A model generated the notes under the pieces. That model was not told where the DNA came from. It made no database searches and was given only the letters and a program-made list of their open reading frames with translations. From contig OZ240251.1 of assembly GCA_965198285.1 (NCBI GenBank), positions 2,976,001 to 3,040,000 on the forward strand: a stretch of 64,000 bases of DNA, written 5' to 3'. This document shows positions 58,081 through 64,000 of the stretch, piece by piece (the first letter of the stretch is position 1; each line of letters starts with the position of its first letter). Source of the DNA: UBA11872 sp965198285 (lineage in GTDB: Bacteria > Chloroflexota > UBA11872). The position numbers were made by a program, and so were the translations under genes.

Positions 58081-58203
58081 TCGCCGTCACGAATCCCAAG
58101 CGTGTCCGCACGCCGCTCCACCCGCTCAGAAACCCTTGCACAACACCCCTCGTCCTCGAAGGCGCGGCCACTTGCCTCTCCCCGCGGAGACCTTTGCATA
58201 ACC

Positions 58204-58236
58204 CCCGTCATTCCGGCGTCTTCAGCCGGAATCCAG
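58204..58236 (+). repeat. Dispersed CCGTCATTCCGGC-type hairpin repeat
   Basis: ATTCCGGC (58210-58217) and GCCGGAAT (58225-58232) form a perfect 8-base stem around GTCTTCA, flanked by CCGTC and CCAG. This is the common GTCATTCC...GGAATCCAG repeat class of many genomes. Confidence 0.65.
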
Positions 58237-58304
58237 TCCCCCCAAACCTGGAACCCGCCACGATCCTCGCCGGACCTCCTGAACCTGGCCGAGTTACGCA
58301 AACG

Positions 58305-58340
58305 CCTCTCCTGGGGGAGAGGGTTGGGCTTAAGGGTCTT
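58305..58340 (+). repeat. Dispersed CTCTCC-GGAGAGGGTT repeat
   Basis: CCTCTCC (58305-58311), TGGG loop, GGAGAGG (58316-58322), followed by GTTGGGCTTAAGGGTCTTC. It matches the common repeat class with CTCTCC...GGAGAGGGTTAGGGTGAGGG. The perfect 7-base stem is seen directly. Confidence 0.6.
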
Positions 58341-58423
58341 CGCCACCCAAAACTCAAAGTGACCCACTGCCGAAATTCCCGCAGCACGGCATGATGGGCT
58401 AGGAAGGCCACAGGGCGGAACGT

Positions 58424-61400
58424 ATGGCCATCACCAACCACGAACGCGTCGGCAAGGCGCTGGACCTGCTAAGGGACGGCCTCGGCCCCTTCGTGCAGCG
58501 CGAGTTCAGCAACGAGTTTGGGCCCGGAGATGCCCTGGATGGCGCCCGCGCCTACTTCGGGCACGGCTCGCGGCTGTCAACAACCGGAACGCTGACGCAG
58601 TGGGATAGCGCCGCGCTGCTCAGCCTCATGGTCTATTCGTGGGGCGACGTGTTCCGGCAAACCCTTGGCCACACGGAGCGATCGCTGGTCAGCGAGCTTC
58701 TGGAATGGCGCAACAAGTGGGCCCACCAGCATCGCTTCTCCAGTGACGACGCCGAGCGCACCCTCGACTCCGCCGCCCGGCTCCTCACCGCGGTTTCCGC
58801 CCCCCAGGCCGACGAAGTTGCCCGGATGCGCAGCGAACTGCGTCGCCTCGTGATCGACGAACAGACGCGCCGGGAGCGGAGGAAAGCTGGAGGCTCACTC
58901 ATAACGCCGGCAGCCGCTGAGTCTCTTCGTCCCTGGCGCGAGGTGGTGACGCCCCATGCCGACGTCGCCAGCGGTCGTTACCAGCAGGCTGAGTTCGCCG
59001 CCGACCTCTGGCAGGTGCACCTTGGCGAAGGCGCCGACGAGTACCGCGACCCTGCCGAGTTCTTCCGACGCACCTTCCTCACCGAAAGCCTGCGCCGACT
59101 CCTCGTTGGCGGCGTCCAACGCCTCACCAATGGCGGCGGCGACCCGGTCGTCCAACTCCAGACCAACTTCGGCGGCGGCAAGACGCATTCGATGCTTGCG
59201 CTCTATCACTTGTTCACCGGCGCGCCGGCCAACGACCTCCCGGCGTCGAAGCAATCATGGCGGCCGCCGCTGCCCCCGACCTACCGGCCGTTCACCGCGT
59301 GGTCCTGGTCGGCAACAAGATCTCGCCCGGCAGCCCCGTCACTAAGCCCGACGGTACGGTCGTCCACACCCTCTGGGGCGAGCTTGCCTACCAACTCGGC
59401 GGTGCCGAGGCCTACGCCCGCCTCGCCGCCGATGACCGCGCGGCTACCAATCCCGGCGACACCCTTCGCCAACTCTTCAACGAGTACGGCCCCTGCCTGA
59501 TCCTCATCGACGAGTGGGTCGCCTACGCCCGCCAACTCCACGACGCCCCAGACCTCACAGGCGGCACCTTCGAAACCCAGTTCACCTTCGCCCAGGCGCT
59601 TACCGAAGCCGCCCGCGCCGCCGACCGCTGTCTGCTCCTTATCTCCCTGCCCGCCTCCGAGACCACCGGCTCGCCCCACACCCAGGCCGACGACGTGGAA
59701 GTCGGCGGGATCCGTGGACGCGAAGCGCTTGACCGCCTCCGCAACGTGGTCGGTCGCGTCGAATCGTCCTGGCGCGCGGCCAGCGCTGAGGAGGGCTTCG
59801 AGATCGTTCGTCGCCGTCTCTTTGAACCTCCGACAGCCGACAACCTCACGCACCGAAACGTGACCGCCCGCGCCTTCGCCGAGCTGTATCAGGCGCAGCA
59901 GGGCGAGTTCCCGCCCGAATGTCGCACCGTCGACTACGAACGGCGCATTCAGGCGGGATACCCCATCCACCCCGAGGTCTTTGACCGGCTCTACACCGAC
60001 TGGTCGACCCTGGTGACGTTCCAGCGCACGCGCGGCGTCCTGCGCCTCATGGCCTCCGTCATCCACAGCCTGTGGGAGAAGGGTGACCCCAGTCCGCTGA
60101 TCCTCCCGTCCACGGTCCCCATCGACGACTCGCGCGTGCAGTCCGAACTGACGCGCTACCTTTCCGAAGACTGGGTACCGATCATTGATGGCGATGTCGA
60201 CGGCCCGAACTCGCTCCCGCTCCGCATCGACGGCGAGATCACCAACCTCGGCAAGCTGGCTGCGACCCGCCGGGTCGCCCGCACCATTTACCTGGGCTCC
60301 GCGCCCACCGCCGGCGCCACCCAGCGCGGCATCGAGGACCGGCGCGTCAAGCTCGGCTGCGTCATGCCCGGCGAGTCGCCCCAGGTCTTCGGCGACGCCA
60401 TCCGCCGCCTGGCCGCCCAAGCCACCTTCCTCTATCAGGACGGCCCCCGCTACTGGTACTCCACCCAACCCACCGTCACCAAGTTGGCCGACGACCGCGC
60501 CCACCAGCTGGAGCGCGATCCCGACAAGCTCCACGCAGAACTGAAGCGTCGTCTTGAGAAGGACCTGGGCTTTAACCCGCGCAACGCCAATCTCAGCGGC
60601 GACTTCGCTCGCATCCACCTATTGCCCCGCGGCGGCGCCGAGGTCCCCGACGAGCTAGTTACACGTCTCGTCGTCTTGGACATCGACCACGACTATGCGC
60701 GCGGACAGGCCAAGAACCCCGCGGAAGCTGCCGCTCAGGCAATCCTTGAGTCACGCGGCAGCGGTCCCCGCCTCTACCGCAACTCCCTCGTATTCCTGGC
60801 CGCCGACCGGACGCGCCTCCAGGACCTGGACGACGCACTCCGGCGCTATCTCGCCTGGCACTCGATCCTCGAAGACAAGGACTCGCTGAACCTCGATCCC
60901 CACCAGGTTCGCCAGGCCACGACACAGCACGAGGCCGCCGACGGCGCTGTAACCGCCCGCTTGCCCGAGGCCTACCAGTGGGTGCTCACGCCCGGCCAGA
61001 AGAATCCACGGTCACCCATCGAATGGCAGTCGACCCGCCTCAGCGGCAGCGACCCGCTCGCCCTCCGCGCCGCCCGCAAGCTCCGCTCTGACGAACTCCT
61101 CGTCGGCAAGCTCGGACCAACCCTCGTCCGCCGCGCCCTCGACGAAATCCCCCTTTGGCGCGACACCCACGTGCCCGTCCGCACCCTCGTCGACGACTTC
61201 GCCCAGCAGCTCTATCTCCAGCGCCTCGATGGACCCGCCGTCCTGGCCGATGCACTCCGCTCGGGCGTCGGCTCCCTCACCTGGCAACTCGACACGTTCG
61301 CCTACGCCGAGTCCTTCGACGAGGCGACTGGTCGCTACCTTGGCCTGCAAGCCGGTCAGTTGGTCGACATCTCACCCGACGACCCCGGCCTCATCGTCAA

Positions 61401-61758
61401 ACCCGACGTCGCCCAGCGCCAGCTTGAGGCTGACAAGCGCAAGGTCGATCCCCCCTTTGATCCACTCAAGCCAGGGATTGTTACGCCGCCGCCTCCACTA
61501 CCGCCGCCACCGCCCTCGCTCCATCGTCGCTACCACGGCACCGTTCGCCTCGACCCCACCCGCGTCGGCCGCGACGCCAGCCAGATCGCCGAAGAGGTCG
61601 TCGCCCACCTAGTCGCCCTCGCCGACGCCGAAGTCACCGTCACCATCGACATCGAAGCCACGCTCCCCGAAGGCGCCTCCGCCCACATCGTCCGCACCGT
61701 CACCGAAAACGGCCGCACCCTAAAGTTCCACCCCGGCTCCGGCTTCGAACGCGACTAA
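58424..61758 (+). pseudogene. DUF499 ATPase with Swt1-type HEPN domain, split by one-base frameshift
   Basis: Two overlapping frames make up one DUF499 protein of about 1111 residues. The first (58424-59500) holds a Swt1-type HEPN domain with the RNKWAH (RxxxxH) ribonuclease motif near residue 95 and the Walker A NFGGGKTHSMLALYHL near 250. The second, from about 59240 to 61758, continues with VVLVGNKISPG, TLWGELAYQLGG, the Walker-B-like ILIDEWVAYARQL, FTFAQALTEAA, a proline-rich linker and a C-terminal domain. One extra G between 59242 and 59243 would join them as DLPGVEAIM, the expected family sequence. Either the gene is broken or a base is missing from the assembly. DUF499 ATPases are regular partners of DUF1156 methyltransferases in defence islands. 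Confidence 0.88.
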
Positions 61759-61819
61759 CCGCCAACTCCCCAACCAGCCCTTACCCGCGCCCACCCCCCT
61801 GCCCACCTTGCCTCATCCG

Positions 61820-61845
61820 TACTCAGAGTGTACACTTACCGAGTA
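61820..61845. repeat. Nested palindrome
   Basis: The 10-base perfect palindrome AGTGTACACT (61827-61836) is flanked by TACTC (61820-61824) and GAGTA (61841-61845), which pair with each other. It could be a regulator-binding site or attachment-like structure beside the module; the role is unknown. Confidence 0.4.
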
Positions 61846-62107
61846 AGCCTCGCAACCCGATCTCCAAATGCCCGCTGCCTCGCTCCTGCTCCTGCTGCTC
61901 AAACCCCTCCTGCGTCTGATCCCGCCCCTTCTGACCCTGCTCCCCGTCCTGCTGCGCCCGCCACCGATGGCCGCACGCCTCTCCCCGCTTGCCCTGCCCC
62001 TGCCCCCATTCGTGCCACGCCTGCCGACGTTCGCGCTGCGCCCCCTCGCCTTCCTGCCAACCCCGACCAACCACCCCCGCCGCCCTGCCGAAAGACGGCC
62101 CGCCTCC

Positions 62108-62170
62108 TGCCCCCTCGCCCTGTGGGAAAGGGTTGGAGCCTGCCCCGGACGCGATCCGGGGACTAGGGTC
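62108..62170 (+). repeat. Dispersed CCCCGGA...TCCGGGG repeat
   Basis: A CCCTGTGGGAAAGGGTT stretch is followed by CCCCGGA (62143-62149), CGCGA, TCCGGGG (62155-62161). The first part resembles the CTCTCCC...GGGAGAGGGTT class and the second the CCCCGGACTTGATCCGGGG class, two repeat types common in bacterial intergenic DNA, here fused. Confidence 0.55.
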
Positions 62171-62260
62171 TTCCGGTCGAGGCGCCACCCCGCAGCGCCG
62201 TCGCATCGAGCCGTCCCCACCGCGCCCCAAACCCCGCCAAAAAGCACCCCGCGCCGCCTC

Positions 62261-62284
62261 AAGAGTTTTTTGGAAAAAACTCTT
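62261..62284. repeat. Perfect 11-base AT-rich palindrome
   Basis: AAGAGTTTTTT (62261-62271), GG, AAAAAACTCTT (62274-62284). It is striking in a GC-rich genome. The T-run followed by its complement can act as a bidirectional terminator, for instance for transcription leaving the DUF499 gene. Confidence 0.5.
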
Positions 62285-62404
62285 ACTGCGCGCGAGGCCC
62301 CCGTTTTCGTGTCTCTGCCAACGTCGGCGCCCAGCCCTTCCACCCAGCGGGGCCGTCCCTCGCCGCATAGAATCCCCGCAACGCCCTCACCCAACCGATG
62401 CCCA

Positions 62405-63562
62405 ATGTCTGACCTCCGAGCCGTTGTCATCACCGACAGCACCAACGACCGCGGCGGCCCCTCCCACGGCCTCCACCGCACCTTCGACCGCAGCCCTGAC
62501 GTCCAAACCGTCGCCCTCGCCGACCCCTCCGACGACCACCGCGACCACTGGCTCCAGGAGTCCGGCGCCGCCACCGGCTACGCCGACTACCGCGACATGC
62601 TCGCCGCCGAGTCCCCCGACATCGCCATCATCGCCATTCACCGCTACCACCAGGAGCGGCTGCAGGCCTTCCTCGACACCATCGCGGCGGGCGTCAAGGG
62701 CGTCGTCATCGAAAAGCCCATCGCCTCCCAGCCCGCCCACGCCGACCAGATGGTCGCCGCCGCCGATGCCGCCGGCGCGCGCGTCGTGCTGGCCCACCGC
62801 GGCCGCGAGAACCCCGCCGTCCGCGAGGCCAAGCGCCAGGCCGCCACCGGCAAGTGGGGCCCCCTGATTCAGATCAAGGCCCGCGGCAAGGGCGACCATC
62901 GCTGCGGCGTCGTGGACGCCCTCGTCCTCGGCACCCACGAGCTCAACACCATGCTCTACTTCGCCGAAGCCAACCCGATCTCCTGCTGGGGCACCGTGCT
63001 CATCAACGGCGCGCCCGCCCAGCGCAGCGACGCGATGGACGACGAGATGTACGAATCCGGGCCACAGGCCGGCGACCGGATCTTTGCCGAGTACACCTTC
63101 CCCAACGGCATCATCGGGTCCTACGAATCGCTCCCCATCGGCGACGGCTCAAACTCCGGCCACGCCCTCGGCTGCGACCTCTTCTTCCAGAACGCCGTCG
63201 TCACCACCCGCTCCAAGCCCGACGCCGAAATCCACATCTACCCGGAAGGCGACATCTTCCCCCAGGCCGAAGTCGGCGCCTGGCAGCCTCTCCTTCCCGA
63301 CGGTTGGACGCCCCCTGCCAGCGACATCGCCGCGCCCTACTGGGCTGACTGGCCGGGTCGCGAGTCCACCGCGTGCAGCAACCGGTCCATCGGCGCTGAA
63401 CTCGTGCGCTGCCTGCGCGAGAACACCGCCCCCGTCTACGCCAGCGGCATCCACGACGCCGCGGTCGTCGTGGACATGATCATCGGCCCACAGCGCAGCC
63501 ACCTTGAGGGCCGCCGCCTCGCTCTGCCGCTGGAAGCCCGCGGCAATCCTTGGGAGGGGTAA
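62405..63562 (+). CDS. Gfo/Idh/MocA-family oxidoreductase
   Basis: 385 residues from the ATG at 62405. The frame is open upstream, but homology starts at SDLRAVVITDSTND. An N-terminal Rossmann-like domain has DSTNDRGGPSHGLHRTF and ADPSDDHRDHW; the family's EKP motif is present as KGVVIEKPIASQPAHADQMVAAADAAG near residue 100. A C-terminal alpha/beta domain with GVVDALVLGTHELNTMLYF supplies the catalytic-His region. The first glycine loop is atypical (GGPSHG rather than GxGxxG). It likely oxidises or reduces a sugar or cyclitol with NAD(P); the substrate is unknown. It is not obviously part of the defence module. Confidence 0.82.
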   Translation: MSDLRAVVITDSTNDRGGPSHGLHRTFDRSPDVQTVALADPSDDHRDHWLQESGAATGYADYRDMLAAESPDIAIIAIHRYHQERLQAFLDTIAAGVKGVVIEKPIASQPAHADQMVAAADAAGARVVLAHRGRENPAVREAKRQAATGKWGPLIQIKARGKGDHRCGVVDALVLGTHELNTMLYFAEANPISCWGTVLINGAPAQRSDAMDDEMYESGPQAGDRIFAEYTFPNGIIGSYESLPIGDGSNSGHALGCDLFFQNAVVTTRSKPDAEIHIYPEGDIFPQAEVGAWQPLLPDGWTPPASDIAAPYWADWPGRESTACSNRSIGAELVRCLRENTAPVYASGIHDAAVVVDMIIGPQRSHLEGRRLALPLEARGNPWEG

Positions 63563-63613
63563 TCAGGCGAACCTGACGCCGCCCGCCGGCGGCCTATCCC
63601 ATCGGAGCGGTCG

Positions 63614-64000
63614 GTGCCAGTCGCCGCCCTAGCCCTCATCCTGGTCTCGTCCGTCCTGCACGCCAGCTGGAATCTGCTGGCCAAGCACAACCGCGGCAAC
63701 GCGGTCTTCTTCTGGCAGGCCCTCGTCGCCTCCGTCGTCATCTTCCTCGCGCCGTTCCTCATCCTCCTCGCCCAGCACCCCATCCCGCCCCACGGCTGGA
63801 TCTGGATCGCCCTGACCGGTCTCCTCCACACCTTCTACTTCCGCACCCTCGCCGCCGCCTACCGCCGCGCCGACCTCTCGGTCGCCTACCCCATCGCCCG
63901 CGGCCTCGGCCCCGCCCTGGTCCTGGTTCTCGCTGTCGGCGTCCTTGGCGAAAGCGTTTCGCCACTCGGCGTCGCCGGCATCCTCGCCGTTGTCCTCGGC
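63614..64000 (+). CDS. EamA/DMT-family transporter (5' part)
   Basis: 129 codons from a GTG with GGAG six bases upstream, open to the window edge. The product is hydrophobic with four visible helices. It carries the EamA-type opening LILVSSVLHASWNLLAKHNR, FFWQALVASVVIFLAPF, a YFRTLAAAYRRADLSVAYPIARG motif (where this family typically has AYxxxxxSxAYPIARG), and GVLGESVSPLGVAGILAVV. It should be a ten-helix drug/metabolite-type transporter. The 3' half is outside the window. Confidence 0.85.
   Translation, partial: MPVAALALILVSSVLHASWNLLAKHNRGNAVFFWQALVASVVIFLAPFLILLAQHPIPPHGWIWIALTGLLHTFYFRTLAAAYRRADLSVAYPIARGLGPALVLVLAVGVLGESVSPLGVAGILAVVLG

Larger units (their letters stand above)
58081..58423. 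other. Repeat-bearing spacer inside the defence module
   Basis: This 343-base gap between the DUF1828 and DUF499 genes has no convincing gene. It contains the two dispersed hairpin repeats listed separately. The DUF499 gene may therefore have its own promoter here; none was recognised. Confidence 0.6.
61759..62404. other. Repeat-rich intergenic region after the defence module
   Basis: About 650 bases without a convincing gene. It contains a nested palindrome near 61820-61845, a stretch of CTG/CTCC-rich low-complexity sequence (61870-62060), a dispersed repeat (62108-62170) and a perfect AT-rich palindrome (62261-62284). Open frames on both strands have biased Pro/Ala/Arg or Gly/Arg composition typical of non-coding GC-rich DNA. 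The oxidoreductase promoter should lie at its right end. Confidence 0.6.

Noticed and set aside
58081..58423. Possible CRISPR or tandem repeat array
   Set aside because: The repeated elements are different, unrelated hairpins occurring once each, without regular spacers.
59236..59260. Programmed ribosomal frameshift in the DUF499 gene
   Set aside because: No slippery X-XXY-YYZ heptamer or downstream pseudoknot was seen at the junction; a missing base explains it better.
61823..62368. Gly/Arg-rich minus-strand frame and Pro/Ala-rich plus-strand frames after DUF499
   Set aside because: Low-complexity translations that include dispersed-repeat peptides; no start signal or domain.

Overview
This is a GC-rich bacterial chromosome segment in which almost every gene is core metabolism or cell envelope, interrupted by one accessory island. 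No rRNA or tRNA gene was recognised. The gene set (MreBCD-PBP2-RodA elongasome, split PurS/PurQ/short PurL, Gram-positive-type Fe-S PurF, MraY-like and MurF enzymes) and the habit of joining genes by 4-base ATGA/GTGA overlaps suggest a free-living, possibly marine or host-associated Chloroflexota-type bacterium. That placement is an inference; no phylogenetic marker was compared.

Region 1 (1-6881, minus strand): three tandem paralogues of a very large multi-pass membrane protein of unknown function, the first cut by the window edge. Region 2 (6973-17353): a NUDIX hydrolase, then a PHP phosphoesterase, Lon protease, mreB-mreC-mreD-mrdA-rodA and homoserine kinase. Region 3 (17350-32083): guaA followed by a tightly packed purine operon, purD-B-C-S-Q-L-F-M-N-H, ending with glycogen synthase. 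This encodes most of the de novo route to IMP plus the IMP-derived GMP synthase step; purE/K and purA are not here. Region 4 (32100-34915, minus): tsaE-tsaB-rimI-tsaD, the t6A tRNA modification operon without tsaC. Region 5 (35026-40083): a GT4 glycosyltransferase, a MraY-like transferase, an aminoglycoside-phosphotransferase-fold protein and MurF. Region 6 (40145-46007): a pterin-dependent methyltransferase, dihydropteroate synthase, a lipoprotein, a cupin, a HicAB toxin-antitoxin pair with a palindromic operator candidate, a DUF402 protein and an aldo/keto reductase. Region 7 (46008-49962): an orphan gene fragment, two closely related exported beta-propeller proteins carrying an uncharacterised duplicated domain, and a broken alpha/beta hydrolase containing a dispersed repeat.

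Region 8 (49983-61758) is the most interesting part: a DISARM-like defence module. It holds a SNF2-family helicase with a C-terminal DUF3883 nuclease-like domain, a DUF1156 adenine-type DNA methyltransferase joined to it by a GTGA overlap, a MNT-type nucleotidyltransferase, a small unknown protein, a DUF1828/DUF1829 protein, and a DUF499 ATPase with an N-terminal Swt1-type HEPN domain. The DUF499 gene is split by what reads as a single missing base next to the C/G run near 59242. The middle of the methyltransferase gene is clearly poorer in GC than its surroundings, and hairpin-forming dispersed repeats lie beside and inside the module. Region 9 (61759-64000): a repeat-rich non-coding stretch, a Gfo/Idh/MocA oxidoreductase and the start of an EamA-type transporter.
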